Part shown: in pieces, positions 19,124 through 28,986 of the stretch
How the letters are laid out: every line of letters begins with the position of its first letter
Position numbering within the stretch: the stretch's first letter is position 1
NCBI GenBank assembly: GCA_030530875.1
Contig: JAUMUD010000002.1
Location: forward strand, 1-49,468
Origin: Corynebacterium sp.
GTDB taxonomy: Bacteria; Actinomycetota; Actinomycetes; Mycobacteriales; Mycobacteriaceae
Direction of reading: 5' to 3'
Length of the DNA stretch: 49,468 nt
The notes under the pieces: generated by a model
Database searches by the model: none
What the model was told of the DNA's origin: nothing
The model's input: only the letters and a program-made list of their open reading frames with translations
Made by a program: the position numbers and the translations under genes

Positions 19124-20575
19124 TTATTCTTCCTGCCATCGGTCCATATTCCAGCCAAGGCCAGAGGTGGACGTATTTGTACTGAAATTACACAGGCCAC
19201 GCTGCGCGGCGAAAACTCGCGGCTGCGCTGCCAAAGGGATGGTTGGGAGGCTCGCCCAAAGCTGATTTTCCGCAGCTCGCAGACTATATGGATAGGAATC
19301 CACAGTGGCAATCTCAGGATACTGAGTTGCCGGGTCCACCGCTGCCAAAATCACATCGGGATTGTCCTCACTTGCTTCTATAGTAGTACCTGTCGGGCTA
19401 CAGGAGGAATTCATGGCCTCAATCATGGCTTTCATGCGGGCCGAATCCCCGTAGCTTGCCACTCGCACTGTGCCCAGGTTCTTCGTCTGAAATTGTGGCG
19501 TATCGACGTCCCCAACCAGAGCCGAGTCCGCTGCCACCAGCCGTGAACTCACGGCACTGACCTTCACTCCTGCGGCATCTCCACTGGCCTTGGCCACCGC
19601 ATCCCTATCAATACAGGCAGCGAGGGCTTGCCTATTGGACAGGTCCGAAAAAGTGCCGCTGGTGGTATTGGTGAAGATGAGCTCATCAATTAGGCTGCCG
19701 GATTCGGCGGTCAAAGCATAGTCGCCCGAGTTTTTATCCCGGTCGAGCCAGCTCAGAGTCGCATCACTATCGGCGGCGAAGATATCTTTATTGGAATCAG
19801 GTAGTGCGCCGGCGGAATAGACCTCAATGGAGGACTCCAATGGTGCCTCACCATGGTAGTGCGAATTAATCCCAAGGCTAATGCGCCTACCACTGCCCTG
19901 CGCATTCACTCCCGTGACCACATAGGGGCCATAGGAGACGAAAGTGGCAGGGTCATAGTTATTCAAATCAAAGAGACTATTCCACAGGTTGATTAAGGAA
20001 CCATGGTCAGCCGTTTCATCATTGAGTTCATCAATGAGCTGATCCATGCTCAGTCCTGCTTTGGCGGCAAGAATATGGGCGGGCATAATGGTGCCTGCGC
20101 CAAAGAGCTCCTGCCAGCGGCTACCCGTTCCGGGACGCATGGTCATGGTGAACTGGGTGGTTGGGCTAGTGCAGTCCAACTTATCGATCTGCGAGGTCAG
20201 TGGCTGATATCCAAGTACCTTGGAGGCCAAGAAGTCCACGCAGGTGAATGGTTCACCATCAGAATAGGTGGCCGTGAGATTATAGGTCACAGAAATATCC
20301 CCGGAATTATCCGTGGTAGCACTAGCGGTACCCATATCAGTATTGGGTACACGCTGATTGTGGCTATCAATCAGGAAAATTCCGGGGTATACGCGGGCGG
20401 AGAGCTGCTGAACGCGCTCATAATAACCCGTTTCTGTGGCCGCATTGACTGTGGTGAGAGGGCTATTGGTGACATAACCAAAACTCTCCCCATGAGTAAC
20501 CCCGCATGCTGTTAGTACAGATGCACTGAACATAGCGCCAAGTACACAAGCATGCGGGGTCAGTTTCTTAATCAC
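19124..20575 (-). CDS. Extracellular solute-binding lipoprotein (family 5-like) between secF and apt
   Basis: A 483-residue lipoprotein with signal peptide and lipobox LTAC (Cys24). The body resembles the peptide/nickel-type family 5 solute-binding proteins: [37 protein letters not shown] and [12 protein letters not shown] match their landmarks. No permease or ATPase genes are near, so it is either an orphan receptor or has another role. A lipoprotein at exactly this place is conserved in mycobacteria (the Rv2585c position). The start is GTG 20575 with a poor Shine-Dalgarno, 47 bases after secF. Ligand unknown. Confidence 0.85.
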   Translation of the reverse strand: MIKKLTPHACVLGAMFSASVLTACGVTHGESFGYVTNSPLTTVNAATETGYYERVQQLSARVYPGIFLIDSHNQRVPNTDMGTASATTDNSGDISVTYNLTATYSDGEPFTCVDFLASKVLGYQPLTSQIDKLDCTSPTTQFTMTMRPGTGSRWQELFGAGTIMPAHILAAKAGLSMDQLIDELNDETADHGSLINLWNSLFDLNNYDPATFVSYGPYVVTGVNAQGSGRRISLGINSHYHGEAPLESSIEVYSAGALPDSNKDIFAADSDATLSWLDRDKNSGDYALTAESGSLIDELIFTNTTSGTFSDLSNRQALAACIDRDAVAKASGDAAGVKVSAVSSRLVAADSALVGDVDTPQFQTKNLGTVRVASYGDSARMKAMIEAMNSSCSPTGTTIEASEDNPDVILAAVDPATQYPEIATVDSYPYSLRAAENQLWASLPTIPLAAQPRVFAAQRGLCNFSTNTSTSGLGWNMDRWQEE

Positions 20576-20622
20576 CGGCCAATTCTACCATAATCGCCGC
20601 TAGCCCTTCGGGGCGAGCGCGA

Positions 20623-21726
20623 TTACGGGCGCCAGGAGCGAGAAACCTGTGGCTCCTCGGTGCCGCCGTGCTTACGGGCGGCCTTATCGGCTTCCTTCTT
20701 CTCTTCCTCAGCAAGCTCATCAGCCATGGCTTCGCGGAATGCGGCATCAGGGTCATCAGAGTTGCGAGCAGCAAGCACAGCCTGGTCATGGGTCTTGACC
20801 TTGCGCTGGCGAGACTTGAGAGATACCAGCATTGGGGTGGCCAGGAAGATCGAGGAGAAAGTACCCTCAATAACGCCAATGAGCTGAACCAAGGAGAGGT
20901 CCTTCAAGGTGCCCACGCCCATCATCCACACTGCAATAATCATCAGAGAGAGGATTGGGAGCACCGCAATGACGGTGGTGGAGATAGAACGGGTCAGGGT
21001 CTGGTTCACAGCGAAGTTGGCCTGCTCGGAGTAGGTGTACTTATGCTGTTTGAATAGGCCCTTGGTATTTTCCTTCACCTTATCGAATACCACCACGGTG
21101 TCGTAGAGGGAGAAGGCGAGGACGGTGAGCAAACCGGTCACGGTAGCTGGGGTAACCTCGAAGCCCACAATGGCATAGATGCCGGCGACGACAATGGCGT
21201 CGATAAGCAAAGCGATAATGGCAGAAATAGCCATGTCACGCTCAAAGCGGAAAGCAATATAGCCAAAGATAATCACGAGGAAGACCACCAGCGCGATAAT
21301 CATGCGCTTGGTAATGGTCGAACCCCAGGATTCAGAGACCGTGGAATCACCGATCATATCCGGGCTGGACTGACCGGAGGAATCCGATGGGTGATAGGCA
21401 TCAAAGATAGCTTCACGGGCGGCGGTAATCTGATCATCAGAAAGGCGCGCGGAGCTAATTTCGAGCTGGCGGCTATCACCGGAACCAACAATCTGTGCTT
21501 CCTGAGCGTTAACACCAGTGGCCTGCTCGAAGGTCTGGGCGACGACCTTGGCATCAAGATCGCCGGCAGGCATGGTCATCTTGGTACCGCCCTCGAAGTC
21601 AATGCCGAGGTGGAAACCACGAATCAGGATGCCGAGGATGGCGATAACCAGCACGCAGGCAGAAATGATGTACCACAGACGGCGACGGCCCACGAAGTTA
21701 GCATTGCCGCTAAATAGCTTCGACAT
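20623..21726 (-). CDS. secF: Protein translocase subunit SecF
   Basis: A 367-residue polytopic membrane protein with the SecF landmarks: one N-terminal membrane helix, periplasmic GIDFEGGTKMTM, then a cluster of five helices with LTVLAFSLYDTVVVFDKVKEN. A charged Lys/Glu/Ala-rich cytoplasmic tail follows the last helix. With SecD it uses the proton-motive force to help complete Sec-dependent export. ATG 21726 is two bases after the secD stop, so translation is coupled. Confidence 0.97.
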   Translation of the reverse strand: MSKLFSGNANFVGRRRLWYIISACVLVIAILGILIRGFHLGIDFEGGTKMTMPAGDLDAKVVAQTFEQATGVNAQEAQIVGSGDSRQLEISSARLSDDQITAAREAIFDAYHPSDSSGQSSPDMIGDSTVSESWGSTITKRMIIALVVFLVIIFGYIAFRFERDMAISAIIALLIDAIVVAGIYAIVGFEVTPATVTGLLTVLAFSLYDTVVVFDKVKENTKGLFKQHKYTYSEQANFAVNQTLTRSISTTVIAVLPILSLMIIAVWMMGVGTLKDLSLVQLIGVIEGTFSSIFLATPMLVSLKSRQRKVKTHDQAVLAARNSDDPDAAFREAMADELAEEEKKEADKAARKHGGTEEPQVSRSWRP

Positions 21727-21728
21727 TC

Positions 21729-23576
21729 TTAGGACTCCTTCCTTGCGTCGTCTGAGGCAGTGGTGGCGGGGACGTCCTCCACAACGGTGCCTTCATAAAT
21801 TGCTTCATCTTCTTCCAGGGTACCGGCCTTGCGGGCGGCCTCAGCATCGCGGAAGGCACGACCAAAGCCATTCCAAGCTGGATTAGCGATCCATGCGCGG
21901 CGGCTAATGAGGATAACCAGTGGCGCGGTCACCATGAAGGTGAGGACCATATCGAAGAAGGTGGTCAGGCCCAGGGTGAAGGCGAAGCCCTTCACATCAC
22001 CGACTGCCAGGATATAAAGCACGATGGAGGCGATGAGGGAGACCAGGTTACCGGAGAGGATGGTGTGCTTAGCACGGTCCCAGGCGCGTGGGACGGCGGA
22101 GCGGAAACTCCTGCCAGCGCGAATTTCATCCTTGATGCGGGCGTAGAAGACCACGAAGGAGTCGGCGGTGGTACCAATACCGATGATCAAACCGGCAATA
22201 CCGGCAAGGTCAAGGGAGTAACCAATCCAGCGGCCAAGCAGAACCAGCGCACCATAAACCAGGGCGCCGGAGGCAATCAGCGAGATGATGCCGTAGATGC
22301 CGAGGAAGCGGTAGTAGATAAGGGCGTAGAGTGCCACGAGGATAAGACCAATCACACCAGCAATGAGGCCGGCCTTCAGAGAGGCCCAACCAAGGGTTGC
22401 TGGGATGGTGATTGCCGTACCGCCCTTTTCACCATTAGCACCGGCGAAACTCAGTGGGAGCGCGCCGTAGCGGAGGTTATTGGCAAGTTCCTGGGCCTCA
22501 GCCTGGGTGAACTGGCCGGTAATAGCAGTGGAGGAACCCACTGGGGTTGCGGACTGAATCACTGGGGCGGAGATAATCTCAGAGTCCAGGGTGATAGCAA
22601 CCTGGTTCTGCAGGTTCTGGCTGGTGACCTGGTACCAGGTAGCGGCACCCTGGTCGCCATCGCCGGACTTAAAGGCGAAGGTAATCTGCATCTGGCCAGC
22701 CTGGGCATTATAGCCACCGGTGATTGGCTTGGAGGTATCAATCTCATCACCAGTCAGGCGCTTGCCATTGACTGGGTCGGTCTGGCCGACGAGCAGTGGC
22801 ACCTCATCCAGCACGTACTTCTGACCGGAGCTTGGGTCGCAGGCAACCAGTGGCTTGGTTGGGTCATCGGTGCCGGCGATTGGGTCAGAGGTATCAGCGT
22901 TGCACTGCATAAGTGCTGCGGCGGCAATCTGCTTGGTGCCGTCGGTGGACTGGCGGTCATCGCGAAGCATCTCGGTCACCTTGGCGCGACGATCGGCAGC
23001 CTCAACAGAATTGGTGGTTTCTGCTGGGGCCGTGGAGGTCACGGTCGGTGGGTTGACGGTGGTGCCGGTGGACTGGCTGAGCTGCTGGGCCATGGTTGCC
23101 ATGGAGCTATTAGCCTGATCGGCGGTAATCACACCCTGGGCCACCCAACGGTTTGCCATATCCTCAAGCACGCTCATCAAGGTGCTTGGATCTGGGTTGG
23201 ATGGGTTGGTCACCGGGCGGAAATACAGCTGAGAGGTCTGGCCAAGGCTGCGGGCCTCACTGGAATCCGAGCCTGGGACGGTGATGACCAACGTATTGCC
23301 ATCAACGACCACGGAGGCACCGGAAACACCCATGCCGTTCACACGGTTTTCCAGAATCTGACGTGCCTGGGTGAGCTGATCCTGGGTTGGGGTCTGGCCC
23401 TGTGGAACCAGGGTCACACGAGTACCACCCTGCAGGTCAATACCCAACTTTGGGGTTGGGCTCTTGCTGCCGGTGGTAAAAATAAGTACGTAAATAATGA
23501 TGACGAGGAGGAGGAAAAGACCAACAACGGTCTTTGGTTTCCCCTTCACCAGTCCAAGTCGGGCACTCCTAGCCAC
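21729..23576 (-). CDS. secD: Protein translocase subunit SecD
   Basis: A 615-residue SecD with an N-terminal helix, the signature GIDLQGGTRVTLVP, a long extracytoplasmic region containing an insert rich in Thr/Ser/Gln, and the C-terminal helical block with ALIYYRFLGIYGIISLIASG and IAGLIIGIGTTADSFVVFYARIKDE. A cytoplasmic tail rich in Glu/Ala follows. GTG 23576 has AAAGGGA inside the end of yajC and lies three bases after its stop. Confidence 0.97.
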   Translation of the reverse strand: MARSARLGLVKGKPKTVVGLFLLLVIIIYVLIFTTGSKSPTPKLGIDLQGGTRVTLVPQGQTPTQDQLTQARQILENRVNGMGVSGASVVVDGNTLVITVPGSDSSEARSLGQTSQLYFRPVTNPSNPDPSTLMSVLEDMANRWVAQGVITADQANSSMATMAQQLSQSTGTTVNPPTVTSTAPAETTNSVEAADRRAKVTEMLRDDRQSTDGTKQIAAAALMQCNADTSDPIAGTDDPTKPLVACDPSSGQKYVLDEVPLLVGQTDPVNGKRLTGDEIDTSKPITGGYNAQAGQMQITFAFKSGDGDQGAATWYQVTSQNLQNQVAITLDSEIISAPVIQSATPVGSSTAITGQFTQAEAQELANNLRYGALPLSFAGANGEKGGTAITIPATLGWASLKAGLIAGVIGLILVALYALIYYRFLGIYGIISLIASGALVYGALVLLGRWIGYSLDLAGIAGLIIGIGTTADSFVVFYARIKDEIRAGRSFRSAVPRAWDRAKHTILSGNLVSLIASIVLYILAVGDVKGFAFTLGLTTFFDMVLTFMVTAPLVILISRRAWIANPAWNGFGRAFRDAEAARKAGTLEEDEAIYEGTVVEDVPATTASDDARKES

Positions 23577-23579
23577 GGA

Positions 23580-23948
23580 CTAATCCCTTTCTTCTTCTCG
23601 GCGCTCGTTCTCGACCGGTTCTGTGTATTCAGTTTCAGTTTCCTCGACCGGTGCTTCGGTCTCAGATGCCGGAGCCACAGCGGCTGCCTCGGCCTTTTCC
23701 TGAACGGTCATAATGGCCTGGCGGTCCCAGCGGGTGTAGACACCGGCGGCGATTTCCACAACCACAGTCTTCTCATCAGCATCGGTGACCTCACCGTGCA
23801 GACCACAGGTCAGCACAATCTTGTCGCCGGCACCCACAGTGGACTGTGCCTTCTGGATTTCCTTATAGCGTGCCTGCTGGCGACGCATCTGGAAGAACAT
23901 CACAGCGATAAAAATGACGCCGATAATGAGTATGTAGGAAGAATTCAT
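23580..23948 (-). CDS. yajC: Sec translocase accessory subunit YajC
   Basis: A 122-residue protein with one N-terminal membrane helix ([21 protein letters not shown]), the typical [29 protein letters not shown] domain core, and a Glu-rich tail. It associates with SecDF. The ATG overlaps the ruvB stop by four bases (ATGA). Confidence 0.95.
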   Translation of the reverse strand: MNSSYILIIGVIFIAVMFFQMRRQQARYKEIQKAQSTVGAGDKIVLTCGLHGEVTDADEKTVVVEIAAGVYTRWDRQAIMTVQEKAEAAAVAPASETEAPVEETETEYTEPVENERREEERD

Positions 23949-25039
23949 AGTAAGTAATATGCTCCAGCTAGATCTTCAGGTGGTTCAAGACCAAGGTGCT
24001 GCCAGGCCTTTGGCGTGGCCACACGGCCTCGTCCCGTACGAGAAATCAGACCGGCCCGCACCAAATAGGGCTCGCACACTTCTTCCACTGTGGCTGGTTC
24101 TTCACCAACAGCAATGGCTAGTGTGCTTACACCGACGGGGCCGCCTCCGTGGCCCTTGACCAGCGCAGTCAACACTGCCCTGTCAAGACGATCCAAACCA
24201 AGGTCATCCACATCAAAAACCAAAAGCGCGGCCTTAGCAGCGCCCAAATCAATGTGGCCATTGGCATGAATATCCGCAAAGTCACGTACACGCCGCAGTA
24301 GCCTATTGGCAATACGCGGGGTGCCACGAGAGCGGGAGGCAATCTCGCGGGCTGCGTCCGTGTCTATGGATACCCCAAGAATCTTAGCAGCTCTAAGCAC
24401 TACGTGGGTGAGATCCTCCACGTCATAGAACTCCATCTGGGCCACAAAACCAAAGCGGTCACGCAGCGGTCCTGTGAGCATACCCGAACGAGTTGTGGCA
24501 CCAACCAGCGTAAATGGCGCAATTTCAAGCGGGATGGAGGTCGCACCGGGACCTTTGCCCACAATGACATCAATGCGGAAATCCTCCATGGCCATATAGA
24601 GCATTTCCTCGGCCGGACGCGCAATTCGGTGGATCTCATCGATGAATAACACGTCACCCTCAATCAAATTGGAGAGCATGGCTGCCAGGTCCCCGGCTCG
24701 TTCCAGCGCTGGACCCGAGGTCATGCGTAGCGACGACCCCAACTCAGCTGCAATAATCATCGCCATGGTGGTCTTACCAAGACCGGGTGGGCCCGAAAGC
24801 AGCACATGGTCCGGGGCAACGCCACGGTTCTTGGCGCCCTTCAACACAAGGTCAAGCTGCTCACGGACCTTGGCCTGGCCAATAAATTCATCCAGGCTCT
24901 TTGGGCGAAGACTGCCCTCAAGATCACGGTCAGAAACCTGGGCTGCCGGATTCACCGGGGAATTATCGCGTAAATTGCCACCATCACCACGCGGTTCAGG
25001 AGCCGGAATATTAAATTCTGTGCGCTCAATATCGCCCAT
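23945..25039 (-). CDS. ruvB: Holliday junction branch-migration helicase RuvB
   Basis: A 364-residue AAA+ motor that drives branch migration with Ruv[13 protein letters not shown] is followed by Walker [10 protein letters not shown] (83-91), Walker [11 protein letters not shown], sensor GATTRSGML and a C-terminal winged helix with [13 protein letters not shown]. The ATG follows the ruvA stop directly (TAAATG). A non-conserved acidic/Asn-rich N-terminal extension of about 38 residues is usual in this group. Confidence 0.98.
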   Translation of the reverse strand: MGDIERTEFNIPAPEPRGDGGNLRDNSPVNPAAQVSDRDLEGSLRPKSLDEFIGQAKVREQLDLVLKGAKNRGVAPDHVLLSGPPGLGKTTMAMIIAAELGSSLRMTSGPALERAGDLAAMLSNLIEGDVLFIDEIHRIARPAEEMLYMAMEDFRIDVIVGKGPGATSIPLEIAPFTLVGATTRSGMLTGPLRDRFGFVAQMEFYDVEDLTHVVLRAAKILGVSIDTDAAREIASRSRGTPRIANRLLRRVRDFADIHANGHIDLGAAKAALLVFDVDDLGLDRLDRAVLTALVKGHGGGPVGVSTLAIAVGEEPATVEEVCEPYLVRAGLISRTGRGRVATPKAWQHLGLEPPEDLAGAYYLL

Positions 25040-25672
25040 TTATCCTCGCTTCCCCAAACTTGCAAGGGTGGCCTTAAGCAGCGACGAAGTATCAACAGCT
25101 GCCTCAGGATTGGCCTTCACAATCTTACTTACTGCCCCGCTGGCTGCTGCGGCGGTAAAGCCAAGACCCGTCAGGGCTTCAACAACCGCATTAACATCAG
25201 CCGCGCCTGCCACCGCGGTAGCGACTTCGTCGCCACCCCCAACAGTGGAACCAGCAGAAACAGCAGGAGCAAAAGCGGACACTTTATCCTTGAGGTCCAC
25301 AACCATGCGCTCCGCCATGCGCTTACCCACACCAGGGATGGCGGTCAGTGCCTTGTGGTCACCGGCGGCAATGGCACCGGCAATTTCGGAGGCGGAATAG
25401 ACGGATTGAGCGGCCAAGGCAAGCTTAGGGCCTAGACCGGAGACGGTCTGCAGGAGGCTAAACATATCCCTGTTTTCACTGGAGGTAAAGCCATAGAGGG
25501 TCATGGCATCCTCACGCACGACCAAGGTGGTGAGCACTGTGGCTTCTTCACCGCGGGTTAGCGTGCCCAGGGTTGTTGGGGTGGCAAGGAAGAGGTAGCC
25601 AACACCACCGCATTCAATAACGGCATGGCCGAGCTTAATATCAATCACGGTGCCGTGGAGGGAGGCAATCAT
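25040..25672 (-). CDS. ruvA: Holliday junction DNA-binding protein RuvA
   Basis: A 210-residue RuvA with an N-terminal OB fold ([12 protein letters not shown], then [11 protein letters not shown]), helix-hairpin-helix DNA-binding motifs ([27 protein letters not shown]), an Ala/Val-rich linker, and the C-terminal domain that contacts RuvB ([14 protein letters not shown]). The ATG overlaps the ruvC stop by four bases. Confidence 0.98.
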   Translation of the reverse strand: MIASLHGTVIDIKLGHAVIECGGVGYLFLATPTTLGTLTRGEEATVLTTLVVREDAMTLYGFTSSENRDMFSLLQTVSGLGPKLALAAQSVYSASEIAGAIAAGDHKALTAIPGVGKRMAERMVVDLKDKVSAFAPAVSAGSTVGGGDEVATAVAGAADVNAVVEALTGLGFTAAAASGAVSKIVKANPEAAVDTSSLLKATLASLGKRG

Positions 25673-26190
25673 AGGAGTCCCTTTCCGTCGAGACGCGCAG
25701 TCAGTGGCGCTTTCCAGCAGTGGCAGATGGCCAAGGCGAGTGCATCGGCGGCGTCGGCAGGCTCAGGGGGCTCAGCGAGGCCGAGGATGCGGGTGACCAT
25801 GGCGGTCATTTGTTTTTTATCGGCGCGACCATTGCCGGTAATGGCCTTCTTCACCTCACTCGGGGTGTAGTGGGTCACCGGCAGGTTGCGCTGGGCTGCT
25901 GCCAGAAGCAAAACACCCACAGCGTGGGCGCTTTGCATCACAGTGGAGACATTGCCGCGTTCAAAGAGGCGCTCAATGGCCACCATATCGGGCTTATAGT
26001 CGTCCATCCACTCATTGACAGCAACAGAAAGACGCAGCAAGCGCTGCGTCATCTCTTGTTGAGGCGGGGTGCGGACCACACCCACCGCCACGGGGAGGAT
26101 CTGACGGCCACGGCCAGCCTGCACCACAGACAGGCCACAGCGCGTAAGTCCTGGGTCAATGCCCATGACTCGCAGACCCTCAAAATTCAT
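25669..26190 (-). CDS. ruvC: Holliday junction resolvase RuvC
   Basis: A 173-residue endonuclease that cuts Holliday junctions after RuvAB migration. The first catalytic Asp is Asp12 in [10 protein letters not shown], the second acidic residue lies in [10 protein letters not shown], and the C-terminal Asp pair in [10 protein letters not shown]. The ATG follows the yebC stop directly (TAAATG). Confidence 0.98.
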   Translation of the reverse strand: MNFEGLRVMGIDPGLTRCGLSVVQAGRGRQILPVAVGVVRTPPQQEMTQRLLRLSVAVNEWMDDYKPDMVAIERLFERGNVSTVMQSAHAVGVLLLAAAQRNLPVTHYTPSEVKKAITGNGRADKKQMTAMVTRILGLAEPPEPADAADALALAICHCWKAPLTARLDGKGLL

Positions 26191-26952
26191 TTAGTCTTCT
26201 TCCAGCTCAGCAAGAACCTCTTCGGAGAGGTCCATATTGGTGTAGACATTCTGCACATCGTCCTTGTCCTCAAGGGCGTCGATAATGCGGAAAATCTTGC
26301 GTGCATCGGCGGCCTCAAGTGGGACCTCAACGGAGGCACGGAAGTCAGACTCATCGTCCACATCGGCAAAGCCGGCAGCATTGAGGGCATCGCGCACAGC
26401 AAGCATATCGCCAGCAGCGGAAACAACCTCGAACTGATCGCCGAGCTCATTGACCTCTTCAGCGTCCACATCGGCCTCAAGAAGAGCCTCGAGGATAGCA
26501 TCCTCGGTGAGGTCATTCTTTGGCAGGGTGCAGACACCCTTACGGGTGAACATGTAGGACACGGCGCCGGAATCAGCCATGGTGCCACCATTCTTGGTCA
26601 TGGCGGTGCGAACCTCGGTGGCTGCACGGTTGCGGTTATCGGTGAGGCACTCGATGAGGATAGCCACACCATTTGGGCCGTAGCCTTCGTACATGATGGT
26701 TTCCCAGTCAGCACCGCCGGCTTCCTCGCCGGAACCGCGCTTACGGGCGCGCTCGATGTTGTCATTAGGGACGGAGGCCTTCTTGGCCTTCTTGATCATA
26801 TCGTCCAGAGTTGGGTTGGCTGATGGGTCACCGCCACCGGTACGGGCGGCCACCTCGATGTTCTTAATCAGCTTGGCAAATTCCTTGCCGCGCTTGGCAT
26901 CATTAGCAGCCTTCTTATGCTTGGTTGTTGCCCATTTTGAGTGACCGGACAT
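26191..26952 (-). CDS. yebC: YebC/PmpR family regulatory or translation factor
   Basis: A 253-residue YebC-family protein with [15 protein letters not shown] at the N-terminus, the GGDPSANP segment and [12 protein letters not shown] in the middle. Family members have been described as transcription regulators and, more recently, as factors that relieve ribosome stalling. It is the first gene of the ruvC-ruvA-ruvB-yajC-secD-secF-SBP-apt-rel cluster. An AAAGG precedes ATG 26952, and a consensus -10 box lies about 40 bases upstream. Confidence 0.97.
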   Translation of the reverse strand: MSGHSKWATTKHKKAANDAKRGKEFAKLIKNIEVAARTGGGDPSANPTLDDMIKKAKKASVPNDNIERARKRGSGEEAGGADWETIMYEGYGPNGVAILIECLTDNRNRAATEVRTAMTKNGGTMADSGAVSYMFTRKGVCTLPKNDLTEDAILEALLEADVDAEEVNELGDQFEVVSAAGDMLAVRDALNAAGFADVDDESDFRASVEVPLEAADARKIFRIIDALEDKDDVQNVYTNMDLSEEVLAELEED

Positions 26953-26987
26953 TCACAGACCTTTCTCTATAGATAAACTCAAACACT

Positions 26988-26997
26988 TAATTATACA
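26988..26997 (-). promoter_or_regulatory. Candidate -10 of the yebC-to-rel operon
   Basis: A perfect TATAAT on the minus strand (26995-26990) in the 47-base gap between pdxT and yebC. The -35 would lie within the end of pdxT and is weak. The predicted leader is about 30 nt. Confidence 0.5.
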
Positions 26998-26999
26998 GA

Positions 27000-27584
27000 C
27001 TAGCGGGTTCCCTTGACCATATCCACAAAATAGCTGTGGACGAAGGTGTCCTCAGTGACCTCCGGATGGAAGCTCGTGACAAGCACATGGCCTTGACGGG
27101 CTGCGACAATGGCCTTGCCGTTTTCCGCTGGTGCGGTGGCCAGGACCTGGACCTCTGGGCCCACTTTTTCCACCCATGGGGCGCGGATAAAGACGGCGTT
27201 GACTGGGGTGCCGTCGAAGTCCAAGGTGGCTTCAAAGCTGTCCACCTGCCTGCCAAATGCGTTTCGACGCACCTCAATATCAATCGCATCAAGACAATGT
27301 GCGTCCTGCCGGGTATCAAGAATCTTATGGGCCAACATAATCATGCCGGCGCAGGTACCGTAGGCTGGCAGGCCATTCTTAATGGCCTCCTTCAGTGGCT
27401 CAAGAAGACCGCCCAGTTCCAGCAGCTTGGAAATAGTCGTGGATTCACCACCTGGCAGAATAATGCCATCAAGGCCCTCAAGGTGCTCTACCCTGCGCAC
27501 CTGACGGTGCTCCACACCGAGCGCATCCAGGCTACGTTCATGTTCACGCACACCACCCTGCACTGCCAAAACTCCAATGAGCAT
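27000..27584 (-). CDS. pdxT: Pyridoxal 5'-phosphate synthase glutaminase subunit
   Basis: A 194-residue class I-type glutaminase that feeds ammonia to PdxS. GGESTT is present, and the triad is Cys78 (YGTCAGMI), His173 and Glu175 (FHPEVTED). The frame is open to 27644, but ATG 27584 begins the family N-terminus MLIGVLAVQGGVREH and has AAAGGGAG just upstream. pdxS is 92 bases upstream in the same orientation, with a hairpin in the gap. Confidence 0.97.
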   Translation of the reverse strand: MLIGVLAVQGGVREHERSLDALGVEHRQVRRVEHLEGLDGIILPGGESTTISKLLELGGLLEPLKEAIKNGLPAYGTCAGMIMLAHKILDTRQDAHCLDAIDIEVRRNAFGRQVDSFEATLDFDGTPVNAVFIRAPWVEKVGPEVQVLATAPAENGKAIVAARQGHVLVTSFHPEVTEDTFVHSYFVDMVKGTR

Positions 27585-27619
27585 TATTCTCCCTTTCTTT
27601 CGTACTAAAGAACCCCATC

Positions 27620-27652
27620 CAGTATAAAACCAGATAGGGTTCACGTTAAGTT
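27620..27652 (-). terminator. Hairpin between pdxS and pdxT (possible partial terminator)
   Basis: On the minus strand AACCCTATC pairs with GATGGGGTT (one G-U) around an AT-rich loop; no good T-tract follows. It could lower pdxT expression relative to pdxS or protect the pdxS message. Confidence 0.4.
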
Positions 27653-27676
27653 AGCTTTTCTTCAGCTCTCTACGGC

Positions 27677-28558
27677 TTACCAACCGCGCTCAGCGAGGCG
27701 GTGTGGAACTGGAATCTCGTCCACATTGATACCAACCATGGCCTCACCAAGACCACGGGAGACCTTAGCGATGGTTGCTGGGTCATCGTAGTTCTGGGTT
27801 GCCTGGACAATAGCGCGGGCGCGCTTGACTGGATCGCCGGACTTGAAGATACCGGAACCAACGAAAACACCATCAGCACCGAGCTGCATCATCATGGCAG
27901 CATCGGCTGGGGTGGCAATACCACCAGCGGTGAATAGAACCACTGGGAGCTTACCGGTCTCAGCAACTTCCTTCACGAGCTCATATGGAGCCTGCAGTTC
28001 CTTGGCTGCCACGTAGAGCTCATCCTCAGCCATGGAGCTCAAGCGGTTAATCTCTGCGCGGATGGTGCGCATGTGGGTAACAGCATTGGAGACATCACCG
28101 GTACCAGCCTCACCCTTGGAGCGAATCATGGCTGCACCCTCGTTAATACGACGAAGAGCCTCACCGAGGTTGGTAGCACCGCAGACGAATGGAACGGTGA
28201 AGCCGAACTTATCGATGTGGTTGGAGTAGTCAGCAGGGGTCAGAACCTCAGACTCATCAATGAAGTCAACACCAAGGCTCTGGAGAACCTGGGCCTCAAC
28301 GAAGTGGCCGATACGAGCCTTGGCCATCACTGGGATGGAGACTGCGTTAATGATTCCCTCAATCATGTCTGGATCAGACATGCGGGAAACGCCACCCTGG
28401 GCGCGAATATCAGCTGGTACGCGCTCGAGCGCCATAACGGCGGTCGCACCTGCATCTTCGGCAATCTTTGCCTGTTCTGGGGTAACAACGTCCATGATGA
28501 CGCCGCCCTTAAGCATCTCTGCCAAGCCGCGCTTTACACGTGGGGTTCCTACACTCAC
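27677..28558 (-). CDS. pdxS: Pyridoxal 5'-phosphate synthase lyase subunit
   Basis: A 293-residue PdxS TIM-barrel enzyme that builds PLP from ribose 5-phosphate, glyceraldehyde 3-phosphate and ammonia from Pdx[36 protein letters not shown] and active-site Lys80 in VMAKARIGH are intact. GTG 28558 is preceded by AAAGGAG. The MocR-type regulator PdxR often found beside corynebacterial pdxST is not in this window, so control must come from elsewhere, perhaps through the box at 28600. Confidence 0.98.
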   Translation of the reverse strand: MSVGTPRVKRGLAEMLKGGVIMDVVTPEQAKIAEDAGATAVMALERVPADIRAQGGVSRMSDPDMIEGIINAVSIPVMAKARIGHFVEAQVLQSLGVDFIDESEVLTPADYSNHIDKFGFTVPFVCGATNLGEALRRINEGAAMIRSKGEAGTGDVSNAVTHMRTIRAEINRLSSMAEDELYVAAKELQAPYELVKEVAETGKLPVVLFTAGGIATPADAAMMMQLGADGVFVGSGIFKSGDPVKRARAIVQATQNYDDPATIAKVSRGLGEAMVGINVDEIPVPHRLAERGW

Positions 28559-28599
28559 GAAAAATCTCCTTTATTTAAGGCTCGTTAGGTTTAAACACT

Positions 28600-28611
28600 A
28601 CCCATGATACA
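28600..28611 (-). promoter_or_regulatory. 12-bp box upstream of pdxS (mirror copy at 28756)
   Basis: ACCCATGATACA here is the exact reverse complement of bases 28756-28767. Read toward pdxS it contains TATCAT, a possible -10, about 42 bases before the start codon. Confidence 0.5.
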
Positions 28612-28755
28612 TCCAAAGACGCTGAGCAGTTAGACACAGTTTAACGCTTTACTCTGACCTGCACAAACGCCCAGGACTAGACAAATAAATAGACCAAGCT
28701 GTATAGTTGTTCTTACCCAAACTACATACGAATTTCCACAAACGTGAAGTACTGG

Positions 28756-28767
28756 TGTATCATGGGT
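28756..28767 (+). promoter_or_regulatory. 12-bp box upstream of the 40-residue ORF (mirror copy at 28600)
   Basis: TGTATCATGGGT, identical to the pdxS-side box when each is read toward its own gene. TATCAT may be the -10 of the small ORF, with a leader of about 60 nt. Confidence 0.5.
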
Positions 28768-28828
28768 CTTAAGAGATTAAGAGCCATGGTGTTTCCACAC
28801 CAACCAACTACAGAAAGAAGGTCCCATC

Positions 28829-28951
28829 ATGACTCGCTCGATTTTCTTCGGTCTCAACGCCAACGCCCACCAGTTCCTCAAGCCATATGGCTCCACGAAC
28901 CTTAAGCCTACCGACGACACCGAACCACAAGACATTGCCCCTGCAGCATAA
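28829..28951 (+). CDS. Stand-alone 40-residue ORF of unknown function
   Basis: ATG 28829 to TAA 28951, beginning MTRSIFFGLNANAHQFLKP and ending in an acidic, Pro-rich tail (TDDTEPQDIAPAA). No signal peptide, membrane helix, Cys or recognised family. It looks like a real gene: AGAAAGAAGG precedes the ATG at good spacing, codons are those of well-expressed genes (CTC, AAC, GGT, TTC, GCC), its own 12-bp-stem terminator starts at the stop codon, and it is flanked by full intergenic DNA. It could be a small regulator, a leader-type peptide or a precursor that is further processed. A non-coding RNA with a chance ORF is the main alternative. Confidence 0.65.
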   Translation: MTRSIFFGLNANAHQFLKPYGSTNLKPTDDTEPQDIAPAA

Positions 28952-28985
28952 AAAATGAGCTCCCGTGTGGGAGCTCATTTTTTTC
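28951..28985. terminator. Bidirectional terminator between the 40-residue ORF and pimA
   Basis: AAATGAGCTCCC (28953-28964) and GGGAGCTCATTT (28969-28980) form a 12-bp stem with GTGT loop, flanked by A-tract and T-tract, so it can serve both convergent genes. Confidence 0.95.
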
Positions 28986-28986
28986 T

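Noticed and set aside
20580-20622. Hairpin after secF as a terminator
   Set aside because: A GC stem around CCCGAAGGG exists but no T-tract follows, and the downstream lipoprotein gene is only 47 bases away.
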